The notes: generated from the sequence alone by a model not told the origin. 8,013 bases of DNA from Candidatus Aminicenantota bacterium (GCA_030633795.1 DAOWCB010000050.1:1-8013), one strand, 5' to 3'. Positions 1 to 6,474 are shown, counted from the stretch's first letter. Numbers and translations are program-made.

Positions 1-641
1 ACTTTTTGTACCTCTTCCAAAAAATGACTGATATAAATGATGCTAACACCCTGATTTTTCAGTTTTTGGATGACTTTAAAAAGCCGCAGGGTGTCCTCTT
101 GAGTCAGGCTGCTGGTTGGCTCATCCATGATCAACACTTTTGCCTTAGTTACCAGGGCCCGGGCGATTTCAACAATCTGTTTTGCCCCAACACTCAATTT
201 TTTTACAGGAATGTGGGATTTGATCTCCGGATGACGCACAAATTCCAAGGCTTTCTCCACAGCCCGTTGCATCGTTTTTCTCTGCACAAAACCCAATCTA
301 TGGATCTCTCGTCCCAGCATGATATTTTCTTCGACACTCAAGTGAGGAGCAAGATTAAGCTCCTGGTAAATCATTACAATTCCCTGTTTCCGGCTGGCTA
401 AAGGATTGGAAGGTATAAAGGAATGACCATCAAAAAATATTGAACCATCATCGGCAGAAACAGCCCCACTGAGAATTTTGACAAGAGTACTTTTCCCCGC
501 CCCGTTTTCTCCGATGAGGGCATGGACTTCTCCCTTGCGAAGATCGAAGCTCACATCATCCAACGCACACGTGGCACCGAACCTCTTACTGATATGTTCC
601 ATCCGAAGAAGGGATTGAGATGGGGAGGACACATTCATCAT
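1..641 (-). CDS. Sugar ABC transporter ATP-binding protein, partial (3' end outside window)
   Basis: This is the ATPase of a carbohydrate-type ABC importer (RbsA/MglA/XylG class), which powers sugar uptake at the cytoplasmic face of the inner membrane. The 213 visible residues cover the first nucleotide-binding domain. They show Walker A GENGAGKST (44-52), the Q-loop glutamine in IYQE (93), the signature LSVGAKQ (149-155), Walker B VLIMDEP (169-175) and the H-loop histidine in YISH (206). Family members are usually about 500 residues with two such domains, so more than half lies beyond the left edge. The reading starts at ATG 641 with a second in-frame ATG at 638, eight bases after the stop codon of the substrate-binding gene. 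There is no strong Shine-Dalgarno site, so translation is probably coupled to the upstream gene. The signature has AK where many relatives have QQ. The class is secure; the sugar is unknown. Confidence 0.93.
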   Translation of the reverse strand, partial: MMNVSSPSQSLLRMEHISKRFGATCALDDVSFDLRKGEVHALIGENGAGKSTLVKILSGAVSADDGSIFFDGHSFIPSNPLASRKQGIVMIYQELNLAPHLSVEENIMLGREIHRLGFVQRKTMQRAVEKALEFVRHPEIKSHIPVKKLSVGAKQIVEIARALVTKAKVLIMDEPTSSLTQEDTLRLFKVIQKLKNQGVSIIYISHFLEEVQK

Positions 642-649
642 GAAGGTCA

Positions 650-1636
650 CTACTTGGACAAATCTGGCATCAGGAGGGATCGCATCTGGGAATCCTCCAT
701 ATTATCTTTCGAGGCCATATAGACGCCTGTGTCGATCCTTTTTGTGATAGGCTGACCTCTAAGATGCAAAACCATTTGACGGACACCTAAGTATCCCATT
801 TTCACCGGATCCTGAAGGACCAATCCCTGGATGTGTCCATCTCGTAATCCTTGCACCAGTTTGGGGCTGCTGTCAAAACCGATAAAAATGATCTTACCTG
901 CTTCCCCAGCTTCCTGAAGAGCCCGAAGTGAGCCAAAAGTACTGGATTCGTTCGGACAGAAGATCCCTTCGACAGCCGGAAATCTGTTGAGCAGGTTTTC
1001 TGCCAATTGATAGGCTGTTTCCGTTGTGCTGCCGGCATATTGATCTTGAACCAGAAAATTTATCTGGGGAAATTCTTCATTCACTGTGTCTAGAAAACCA
1101 GCTTCTCGTTTTGTCGTGCTGGCTGATCCCACTTGATACCGGATCATAAAAATGTCACCTTTGCCCTGAAGAAGTTCTCCCATTCTTCTTCCTGCAAGGA
1201 CGCCTCCTTTATAGTTATCTGTTGCGACAAAACTGATAAAATCTTCCCCTTGGAGGGCGGAATCGATGATCACAACCGGAATTTTTTCTCTGACTGCATC
1301 CCGCACAGGACGCATCAAGGCTCGATCGTCCAGAGGAGCAAGCACGATCCCATCCACCCCACGGCTAATAAAATCTTCGACAACCGTTATTTGCTGAGCC
1401 CTGTCATCTTCCTTTTGAGGTCCTTTCCACAAAATCTTTACTCCTGTCTCGGAAGCAGCTTGTTGCGCTCCTGCATGAATGGACTTCCAGAATTCATGTG
1501 TGGTTCCCTTGGGAATGACAGCTATCTCAAGATGGGATTCCGTTTCCGCACCAAGGGATTTATTGTCTCCTGAACCACAGCTCATTGTGAATAAAAATAG
1601 CAGAAACAGAACAGCAATATTTTTTTTTGTTTTCAT
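650..1636 (-). CDS. Sugar ABC transporter substrate-binding lipoprotein (RbsB-like, periplasmic-binding-protein type I fold)
   Basis: This is the extracytoplasmic binding subunit of the importer whose ATPase follows 8 bases downstream. The 328-residue product begins with a basic MKTKK end, a hydrophobic stretch (7-18) and a cysteine at 20 (FTMSC). That is a relaxed lipobox, lacking the usual aliphatic residue at -3, so a lipid anchor is likely but not certain. The mature part follows the RbsB/Peripla_BP_4 pattern. It opens with AVIPKGTTHEFW, has the hinge-region VDGIVLAPLD and IPVVIIDSA segments, a SFVATDNYKGG segment (typical ligand-pocket region) and the C-terminal IIFIGFDSSP. Length is normal for the family. 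The start is supported by the signal sequence. No Shine-Dalgarno site lies before it; instead a consensus promoter abuts the ATG. The ligand could be a pentose, hexose or other small polar compound; the sequence does not decide. Confidence 0.93.
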   Translation of the reverse strand: MKTKKNIAVLFLLFLFTMSCGSGDNKSLGAETESHLEIAVIPKGTTHEFWKSIHAGAQQAASETGVKILWKGPQKEDDRAQQITVVEDFISRGVDGIVLAPLDDRALMRPVRDAVREKIPVVIIDSALQGEDFISFVATDNYKGGVLAGRRMGELLQGKGDIFMIRYQVGSASTTKREAGFLDTVNEEFPQINFLVQDQYAGSTTETAYQLAENLLNRFPAVEGIFCPNESSTFGSLRALQEAGEAGKIIFIGFDSSPKLVQGLRDGHIQGLVLQDPVKMGYLGVRQMVLHLRGQPITKRIDTGVYMASKDNMEDSQMRSLLMPDLSK

Positions 1637-1642
1637 ACGAAG

Positions 1643-1671
1643 AGTATAACCAGAAGCAAACGACGGGTCAA
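1643..1671 (-). promoter_or_regulatory. Sigma70-type promoter of the ABC importer operon, apparently giving a leaderless mRNA
   Basis: On the minus strand TTGACC (1671-1666) and TATACT (1648-1643) are separated by exactly 17 bases. Counting the last base of the -10 box as -7 puts +1 on base 1636, the A of the ATG of the substrate-binding gene. No purine-rich ribosome site fits between promoter and start. I infer a leaderless transcript; a start a few bases earlier would give only a tiny leader. Confidence 0.68.
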
Positions 1672-1694
1672 AATGAAATTAAGGATACAAAATC

Positions 1695-1710
1695 CCTTCC
1701 GGATGGAAGG
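1695..1710. repeat. Short inverted repeat upstream of the ABC importer promoter
   Basis: CCTTCC and GGAAGG flank GGAT, a perfect 6-bp inverted repeat about 24 bp upstream of the -35 box of the importer operon. It has no T-run in either direction and so is not an obvious terminator. It could be half of an operator for a sugar-responsive regulator, but it may equally be chance. Confidence 0.25.
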
Positions 1711-1739
1711 AAATCTAAGGAGTGAAAAGAACAGGGGTG

Positions 1740-1775
1740 AAAAAGAGGGAGAAGTCGTTAGAGACTTGCTCCCTC
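1740..1775 (-). terminator. Intrinsic terminator of the 65-residue small-protein gene
   Basis: Read on the minus strand, GAGGGAG (1775 downward) plus AAGTC pairs with GACTT plus CTCCCTC, with one bulged base and a 6-base loop (1757-1762). That gives about 12 base pairs, followed directly by five T residues (1744-1740). The plus-strand reading has no T-run after the stem, so it acts on minus-strand transcripts only. It lies about 55 bases past the stop at 1831 and insulates the small gene from the ABC importer operon. Confidence 0.82.
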
Positions 1776-1830
1776 CAATTACATCAAAACAAAAAACGAT
1801 TGATTTTTAAGTTGCTGAAAAAAGAGAGAA

Positions 1831-2028
1831 TCAGCCCTTTTTCAGAATGGGCATGCCCGTTCTTTCGGTTTCCATAACTACATAGCCAGCAGGAACATCA
1901 TCCAAGGATCCTGGTCTGACATCTTTGGCAAAAAAGTAGATTCTCTGTATGCGTCCGCCCTTAAGGTTTACATCCTTAAAATGAAGATAATATTTTACCC
2001 CCTTTTTGTTTGTGAATTCATAAGCCAT
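1831..2028 (-). CDS. Conserved-looking small protein of unknown function (65 residues)
   Basis: I cannot name a function. The product is a 65-residue soluble, basic protein with no signal peptide, membrane segment or cysteine. Its core reads FTNKKGVKYYLHFKDV, then GGRIQRIYFFAKDVRPG, then DVPAGYVVMETERTGMPILKKG. This resembles a group of uncharacterised small bacterial proteins that I recall with the same KGVxYYLH, YFFAKDVRPG and RTGxPxLKK segments. The start at ATG 2028 is chosen because GGAGG (2041-2037) sits 8 bases upstream. A longer reading from TTG 2115 would begin upstream of, or at, the predicted transcript start. The gene has its own consensus promoter and a strong terminator, so it is monocistronic and probably well expressed. 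The aromatic/basic composition would suit a small beta-rich binding protein, but this is a guess. Confidence 0.85.
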   Translation of the reverse strand: MAYEFTNKKGVKYYLHFKDVNLKGGRIQRIYFFAKDVRPGSLDDVPAGYVVMETERTGMPILKKG

Positions 2029-2036
2029 TGACTTTA

Positions 2037-2041
2037 CCTCC
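2037..2041 (-). promoter_or_regulatory. Shine-Dalgarno site that fixes the start of the small protein
   Basis: GGAGG on the minus strand, 8 bases before ATG 2028. It selects this ATG over the upstream TTG at 2115, which has no ribosome site and coincides with the predicted transcription start region. Confidence 0.8.
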
Positions 2042-2118
2042 GATTTAAATTTTGATCTTAAAAACAAATTCCATTCCGGTTGATTTCCCAAGCTTAACTT
2101 TAATAGTCCTGCCAATTT

Positions 2119-2145
2119 ATTATAAAATTACAGGGGTAATGTCAA
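2119..2145 (-). promoter_or_regulatory. Consensus promoter of the small-protein gene
   Basis: TTGACA (2145-2140) and TATAAT (2124-2119) on the minus strand both match consensus perfectly, with a short 15-base spacer. Shifting the -10 to TAATAA (2122-2117) gives the ideal 17. Either choice places the transcript start near 2110-2112 and a leader of about 84 bases before ATG 2028. The surrounding AT-rich sequence supports a strong promoter. Confidence 0.72.
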
Positions 2146-2180
2146 GATAAATTTAAAAATAAAAAAAATTCAAGATTTTG

Positions 2181-2209
2181 TTTACAAAAACTATTTTTTT
2201 ACCTATAAT
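2181..2209 (+). promoter_or_regulatory. Promoter of the methionine sulfoxide reductase gene
   Basis: TTTACA (2181-2186) and TATAAT (2204-2209) are spaced by 17 bases in an AT-rich stretch on the plus strand. The predicted start is near 2216, leaving a leader of about 100 bases before ATG 2316. It fires divergently from the small-protein promoter; the two -35 boxes are 35 bp apart. Confidence 0.7.
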
Positions 2210-2315
2210 TGAATTGGCTCTTTTTTGCGGGCTGGAAAGAGCGCCCACCTTTTTGGTTCCCATCATCAACCCCCCTTTTGCTGACATCAGCCCGCACCTC
2301 CCCTCCCTGTTAAGT

Positions 2316-2792
2316 ATGGCAATGACAGAGAAAAAAAAACTGAATGCCCGATACGAAAGAATCTATACTCAACTGGAGGACCTTCTTCAAAACACGGGAA
2401 CCCTAATCTCCCGAATGGCAACAGTGACTGCACTCCTCCATCACAAGATGCCTCACTTCTTCTGGACTGGATTCTACCTCCTCGATAAAGGCGAACTGAT
2501 CATCGGTCCTTACCAAGGTCCATTGGCTTGTCAAGTTCTCAAAAAAAACAGCGGCGTCTGTTGGGCCGGAATTCTTCGCCATTCCACAATTATGGTGCCG
2601 GATGTCCATGAATTTCCGGGACATATCGCATGCGACAGCCGTTCTAACTCAGAGATAGTGATTCCCCTTTTGGGCAAAAACGACCAGCCTTGGGCCGTCC
2701 TTGATGTGGATAGCCAGAAGCGCGATGCTTTCTCGGAAATCGATAAACAGTGGCTGGAGAAAATCGTAATGCTAATCCCGCCGCAAGAATAA
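2316..2792 (+). CDS. Free methionine-(R)-sulfoxide reductase, GAF-domain protein
   Basis: This cytoplasmic repair enzyme reduces free methionine-R-sulfoxide to methionine, normally using thioredoxin. The 158-residue product is a single GAF domain of usual fRMsr length. It has WTGFYLL (50-56), IIGPYQGPLAC (62-72), GVC (80-82), the signature VPDVHEFPGHIACDS (94-108), SEIVIPL and VLDVDS near the end. The three redox cysteines of the family (equivalent to E. coli C84, C94, C118) are present at 72, 82 and 106. The residue after Cys82 is Trp, where relatives usually have Gly. The frame is open back to a TTG at 2178, but that lies upstream of the predicted transcript start. ATG 2316 (or 2322) gives the expected N-terminus. 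No good Shine-Dalgarno site precedes either, so the exact start is uncertain. The gene is single, facing away from the small-protein gene. Confidence 0.9.
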   Translation: MAMTEKKKLNARYERIYTQLEDLLQNTGTLISRMATVTALLHHKMPHFFWTGFYLLDKGELIIGPYQGPLACQVLKKNSGVCWAGILRHSTIMVPDVHEFPGHIACDSRSNSEIVIPLLGKNDQPWAVLDVDSQKRDAFSEIDKQWLEKIVMLIPPQE

Positions 2793-2794
2793 AC

Positions 2795-4042
2795 TTATTC
2801 CAAACAACAGACCAGCAACATGATCTGTTTCATCGCTAAAAACAATCCATCAATATCAGCCTCCTCCCGAAGACTGTGTTTGTACCGTCCATAGGTCCGG
2901 CCCAAATTGACACTCAAAATTCCCTTCTCGATGCCCACGTTGGCTTCTGTCGAACCTAACGGACCCACTTCAATATCTTTAACTTCGAGATATTCCAGGA
3001 TGTCAACAACGGTTTGAACCAGGGCCGAATCCCTGGCTCCAGGGATTTGAAAAGCCTTGGACCGGTCATCAAGCTGGATCTCCCACTTCACGCCTGTTTC
3101 TAAGGAAATCTTCTCGCATATCTCCCTAATCTTTTTTTGAACCTTAACAATTTCTTCCTGGTCTCCAGATCGAAGATCGATCGTAAATGACGATTCTTGT
3201 GAAACGGCATTTCTCACTTTTCCACCCATGATCATCCCCACATTCAAGATTGTCCATTTTTCGATAGGCAAAACGGGCAGATCAAGCTGGCAAATTCGAT
3301 CGATAGCCCTGGCGACAGCCAAATTGGGGTTGGGCACACCACGACTTTGCATGGTATGGGCTCCCGGTCCGCGGAAAGTGACCAATCCTCCGCCAAACCC
3401 AAGAGCGCCAAAGCTAACCTTTCCCAAATCCCCGTCCAAAGCTAGGATATAGGTGAAATCCTGTTCGACCGAGTCCATGAAGGCACGCATCCCATCAAAA
3501 CCCGTTTCTTCTTCGACAGTGGCCAGGAAATAATAGGTATTTTTTGGTTTGAATCCTGCTTCTTTAAAAGCTCGCAGGGACCAAAGCAGGTTGATCAAAC
3601 TTGCTGTGTCATCACCAATTCCTGGAGCTTTCAGCACGTTGCCTTCCCTTTTCACATGAATTTCATTCACGCCCTGGAACACGGTGTCCATATGGGCAGA
3701 AAGGACAATTTTTTTCCCTCCATCCGTTCCTTTCCAGATGCCGATCACATTTCCTGCCTGATCGATATAGGTCTTATCCAACCCCAGAGATTCAAACTGG
3801 GACTTCATGTACTGGGCCCTTTTTTCCTCATAACCAGAGGGCGCTGGAATCTCCGTCAGCCGGCTCCACTCTGCGATAATGGCCTCCTCATTCTGTTCGA
3901 CAAACACAAAAAGCTTCTGAACGAATCCAGATCCAGCCACGGATCGTGTGAACAAAGATTCTTCAGTCCAAACAACAGAACCCAACATCCCGAACAGGAG
4001 TCCGAAAATCAATAAACAGGAAAACAGATATTTTCTGATCAT
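2795..4042 (-). CDS. M20-family zinc metallopeptidase, exported (tripeptide aminopeptidase/PepT-like)
   Basis: This is a di-zinc exopeptidase of the M20 family that removes amino acids from short peptides. The 415-residue protein has a hydrophobic N-terminus (5-25) that serves as a signal peptide or anchor, so it probably works outside the cytoplasm. The metal and catalytic set is complete: SAHMDTV (His117, Asp119), GIGDD (Asp144), VEEETG (catalytic Glu178 and metal Glu179), ALDGD (Asp203) and RYKHS (His389). The dimerisation (lid) domain is marked by GPGAHTMQSRG (226-235). The start is supported by AAGGGG (4055-4050) 7 bases upstream and by the signal sequence. It lies 26 bases after the M64 gene, making it the last gene of the arginase-M64-M20 operon. 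A carboxypeptidase or deacylase role cannot be excluded within M20. Confidence 0.92.
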   Translation of the reverse strand: MIRKYLFSCLLIFGLLFGMLGSVVWTEESLFTRSVAGSGFVQKLFVFVEQNEEAIIAEWSRLTEIPAPSGYEEKRAQYMKSQFESLGLDKTYIDQAGNVIGIWKGTDGGKKIVLSAHMDTVFQGVNEIHVKREGNVLKAPGIGDDTASLINLLWSLRAFKEAGFKPKNTYYFLATVEEETGFDGMRAFMDSVEQDFTYILALDGDLGKVSFGALGFGGGLVTFRGPGAHTMQSRGVPNPNLAVARAIDRICQLDLPVLPIEKWTILNVGMIMGGKVRNAVSQESSFTIDLRSGDQEEIVKVQKKIREICEKISLETGVKWEIQLDDRSKAFQIPGARDSALVQTVVDILEYLEVKDIEVGPLGSTEANVGIEKGILSVNLGRTYGRYKHSLREEADIDGLFLAMKQIMLLVCCLE

Positions 4043-4068
4043 TTTTTCACCCCTTCAAGCAGATTATC

Positions 4069-4698
4069 TCACTCAGAGTAAAAACGGATGATGCGGATGA
4101 CGGCCATTTCGCACACTTTACAGAAAGGTTTATCTCCCTTAGTGAACATCAAACAGTCCAGCATGGGGCGATAAAGGCCTTCCGCCGAGTAGCCCGCTCC
4201 TTCAAAAGCTCCGACTATTCCGTTGAACCGGCTTTTATTCAGATATGCATCCACCTTATTCGCATGATCTCTGGACAACTTTTCCGATTCTTGTTCCGTC
4301 TTTGCAATTTCATCCTGAGGAGCATTGTTGCGTTTCATCTGTGCGATTTTGTCGTTGATCTCTGTGCGTATTTTTTGGTACGCCAAGTCCATCGTATCAA
4401 AGTCCTCTTTTTCCCAGGGAGTCGGGACGCTTATTCCCTCAGACATATATTCTTTCCATTTCAAGTTATCAGGATCGAGAAGAGCCGTGATATTCGGCTC
4501 GGTGGGCTCCACTCCTCTCGTATAAAAATCGTTGTAGGCCACAGAAGAGGTGTAATATTCATCGCCGAGGCCTGCGAAAGAATGGCCAAACTCATGAAGA
4601 AACAGATATCTGTACCATTGATTATCTGCCGTGAACGTGCAGTACAAATTGTAGATCCCCCCGCCTCCATATCGTTTATGATTCACCATGATATACAA
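4069..4698 (-). CDS. C-terminal frame of the split M64 peptidase
   Basis: This frame carries the zinc site HEFGH (residues 35-39 counted from TTG 4698) and the conserved tail. It stays open upstream past 4746, so a shift at the A-run can feed into it. No ribosome site precedes the possible TTG (4698) or ATG (4689) starts, and a free product would lack a signal peptide. Independent expression is therefore unlikely. Confidence 0.7.
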   Translation of the reverse strand: MYIMVNHKRYGGGGIYNLYCTFTADNQWYRYLFLHEFGHSFAGLGDEYYTSSVAYNDFYTRGVEPTEPNITALLDPDNLKWKEYMSEGISVPTPWEKEDFDTMDLAYQKIRTEINDKIAQMKRNNAPQDEIAKTEQESEKLSRDHANKVDAYLNKSRFNGIVGAFEGAGYSAEGLYRPMLDCLMFTKGDKPFCKVCEMAVIRIIRFYSE

Positions 4699-5549
4699 GG
4701 CATCGTAGGGAACGTGAGCCGCCGCATCCCGCAGTGCCCGGTTGTTTTTTCGGTTAGAAGATACCGTTCGGACCCCAAGGAGTTGAATGTGGCGCCTATG
4801 GTTGTGTTTTTGAACACGCCCATACGTGGCTCATCACAACCGCTCTCCTCTGAAGGCTTAAACACGCCGTAGACATTGAATCGGTCTGCGTAAGATTTAT
4901 ATGGTTCATAGCTAAAAAACACTTCGGTTAACCGCTCGAAATCTTGCTGGAGTTTCTCCTCTTCCTGTTGGGTGTAGCCTTCAGCAATGATGGCCACATC
5001 CACTTTGTTGTGGGGACGTCCGTTTTTTCGCATTTCATATACTTTCACATCTTGAATCAAAGGATCTTTTTTCACATCCACGCTGGCAGGATCTATCTCC
5101 TGGCTGAAAAAAGGTTGAAGCTTGTTTTCCCTGTTCCGAACCTCGAGGGTGAGCTTGATCTTGTTTTTAGGATACGGAATAAGCACGGTCTCATGGTAAG
5201 TTCTTTTCACGCCACCAAGGGCTTTGCTCGTTGTTTTATACTCCCCAAAATAGCTGTCGAATCCTTTGGAAAAGATCAACTCTCCCGATAAGAGGTCATA
5301 AATCTTGGCGTAATAACGCCCATTGTCGAAGGGATCTATAAGATTGTGGAGGCTTCCCGCCCAAATCCCTTGCTCGTATACCTGGTCGAGCGTCACCATC
5401 TCCTCCTGTGCATCTCCGATATGGAAATAATCGATGCGCATGGTTTTGTCGACGAAATAGCGATCAAACACGTCTTGGAATTTCGTTTGGGAACATGCTG
5501 TTAACGCCATCAAGCAGATCAAAAATAAAGACACAACCAGTCTTTTCAT
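4683..5549 (-). CDS. N-terminal frame of the split M64 peptidase
   Basis: This is the 288-residue product expected if no frameshift correction occurs. It would be a lipoprotein (Cys19) carrying the N-terminal beta domain and the first part of the catalytic domain (VDVAIIAEGYT at 183-192), but no HExxH zinc site, so it could not be an active protease. The last 20 residues (after Lys268) are out-of-frame read-through ending at a TGA. Confidence 0.75.
   Translation of the reverse strand: MKRLVVSLFLICLMALTACSQTKFQDVFDRYFVDKTMRIDYFHIGDAQEEMVTLDQVYEQGIWAGSLHNLIDPFDNGRYYAKIYDLLSGELIFSKGFDSYFGEYKTTSKALGGVKRTYHETVLIPYPKNKIKLTLEVRNRENKLQPFFSQEIDPASVDVKKDPLIQDVKVYEMRKNGRPHNKVDVAIIAEGYTQQEEEKLQQDFERLTEVFFSYEPYKSYADRFNVYGVFKPSEESGCDEPRMGVFKNTTIGATFNSLGSERYLLTEKTTGHCGMRRLTFPTMPCISW
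4745..4750 (-). other. Six-A homopolymer at the M64 frameshift
   Basis: The coding strand reads GAA AAA ACA ACC in the first frame. Sliding back one base on the A-run gives GAA AAA AAC AAC CGG GCA CTG, i.e. EKNNRAL, which restores the family sequence. One extra A would do the same. Such runs are typical sites of sequencing error, replication slippage and transcriptional or ribosomal slippage. Confidence 0.75.
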
Positions 5550-6409
5550 GATTCCTCCTCTATCTTCATCTTTCGAGAAGTCACAATTTTGCCGATGACT
5601 TCCATGATAATTTTCACGGCAGCAGAAGCCGTTATGCCGACCGTGTCCCGGTCCGGGTTCACCTCCACGACATCCAGACCAACGATAGTCCCTTTCAAGT
5701 CGTGGATCATGTTTATCACTTGGCGGGTGGAAAGCCCTCCCGCTTCTTGATGCGATACGCCTGGTGCAAAAGCGGGATCAAGGACATCCATATCGAAGGA
5801 AATATACAGGGGATTGTTAAAATCGAGAGCTATGGCATGGCTTATGTCCTTCATTTCGATCATCCGGATCCCGTGTTTTACGGCCATCTCCCTATGCTGA
5901 CCGGTTGCCGCACGGATGCCTACCTGGACGAGATTGGCAACAGAACCCTCTTCAATGATCCGTGCAAACGGACATCCGTGAGAGTAGCGATCCCCGTAAA
6001 GCTCGTCATACAGGTCGGGGTGGGCATCGAAATGAAGAATATCCAGGGGATCGTATTTTTGTGCTAACGCCTTTACGATCGGATAGGTGAGGGAGTGATC
6101 GCCCCCTAAAACGATAGGCACAGCATCCTTTTCCAATATTTCCCGAACTCGCTCTTCTGTCTTTGCAAACACATCCCAAAAGGAACCGGACACATCTAAA
6201 TCGCCCAGATCCACAATGTTTGCCTCTTCTTCGAGGTTCACGCCTGACTCAGTCCATTGGTTGATGGCTTCCCCTGTCGAAGCATCCCGGATCGCCTGAG
6301 GCCCTTTCGATACGCCCTTCATATAGCTAGACTTCTCATCAAACGGAATCCCCAAAATGGCAAACTCAAATTCATCTGTATGTTTGATAGAACCACCAAA
6401 ATCCGTCAT
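5546..6409 (-). CDS. Arginase/agmatinase-family ureohydrolase
   Basis: This cytoplasmic di-manganese enzyme hydrolyses a guanidino compound (arginine, agmatine or similar) to urea and an amine. The 287-residue protein carries all metal motifs: GGDHS (His105), FDAHPD (Asp128, His130, Asp132), SFDMDVLDPAFAPG (Asp206, Asp208), and Glu249 in DVVEVNP. The stretches DAHPDLYD, YSHGCPFARI and FAPGVSHQEAGGLS resemble plant arginases, which themselves group with agmatinases, so the substrate is open. The start at ATG 6409 is chosen because AAGGA lies 7 bases upstream and the predicted transcript starts near 6439. The longer reading from TTG 6457 would begin inside the promoter. It is the first gene of an operon and its TGA overlaps the ATG of the M64 gene (ATGA), implying translational coupling. 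Confidence 0.92.
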   Translation of the reverse strand: MTDFGGSIKHTDEFEFAILGIPFDEKSSYMKGVSKGPQAIRDASTGEAINQWTESGVNLEEEANIVDLGDLDVSGSFWDVFAKTEERVREILEKDAVPIVLGGDHSLTYPIVKALAQKYDPLDILHFDAHPDLYDELYGDRYSHGCPFARIIEEGSVANLVQVGIRAATGQHREMAVKHGIRMIEMKDISHAIALDFNNPLYISFDMDVLDPAFAPGVSHQEAGGLSTRQVINMIHDLKGTIVGLDVVEVNPDRDTVGITASAAVKIIMEVIGKIVTSRKMKIEEES

Positions 6410-6416
6410 GTAATTT

Positions 6417-6421
6417 TCCTT
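6417..6421 (-). promoter_or_regulatory. Shine-Dalgarno site of the ureohydrolase gene
   Basis: AAGGA on the minus strand, 7 bases before ATG 6409. It supports that start over the TTG at 6457, which lies upstream of the -10 box. Confidence 0.7.
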
Positions 6422-6445
6422 ACGAATAATGATAAAAGGATTGGA

Positions 6446-6474
6446 ATTATATCGCAAAGATGAAGAAATTTAAA
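6446..6474 (-). promoter_or_regulatory. Promoter of the arginase-M64-M20 operon
   Basis: A perfect TATAAT (6451-6446) is preceded, after 17 bases, by TTTAAA (6474-6469), a four-of-six match to the -35 consensus. The predicted start is near 6439, giving a 30-base leader with the Shine-Dalgarno site. No other promoter-like sequence is needed for the two downstream genes, which are spaced at -4 and +26 bases. Confidence 0.6.

Larger units (their letters stand above)
4069..5549 (-). pseudogene. M64-family (IgA-protease type) lipoprotein metallopeptidase, split by a -1 frameshift
   Basis: Two overlapping frames together encode one M64 peptidase, a zinc endopeptidase family that includes the Clostridium ramosum IgA protease. 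The first frame ends ...SERYLLTEK (residue 268) and then turns to nonsense. The other frame continues NNRALRDAAAHVPYDALYIM, exactly the kind of sequence expected next. A -1 shift at the six-A run (4750-4745) rejoins them into 493 residues. The whole has a lipobox LTAC with lipid Cys19, an M64 N-terminal beta domain (about 25-150), then the catalytic domain with YGGGGIYN, the zinc site HEFGHSFAGLGDEYY (His319, Glu320, His323, Asp330/Glu331) and the cysteine-containing tail LDCLMF...FCKVC. The start overlaps the arginase stop by four bases and has GAGGAGG 4 bases upstream. Apart from this one site the gene looks intact, so a sequencing error, phase variation, slippage or a recent lesion are all possible. 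Confidence 0.8.

Noticed and set aside
6..401. Plus-strand open frame at the left edge
   Set aside because: It is antisense to the well-supported ABC ATPase, whose motifs are unmistakable.
2029..2115. 29-residue extension of the small protein from TTG 2115
   Set aside because: It would start at or before the transcript start, while GGAGG is ideally placed for ATG 2028.
2178..2315. 46-residue N-terminal extension of the fRMsr from TTG 2178
   Set aside because: The TTG lies upstream of the predicted transcript start, the extension is not typical of the family and there is no ribosome site.
2806..2829. AACAGA/TCTGTT hairpin as a terminator for the fRMsr gene
   Set aside because: The stem is only 6 bp and AT-rich, the loop is 12 bases, and there is no T-run beyond three bases.
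6410..6457. 16-residue extension of the ureohydrolase from TTG 6457
   Set aside because: The TTG lies just upstream of the -10 box TATAAT, before the predicted transcript start. ATG 6409 has a ribosome site.
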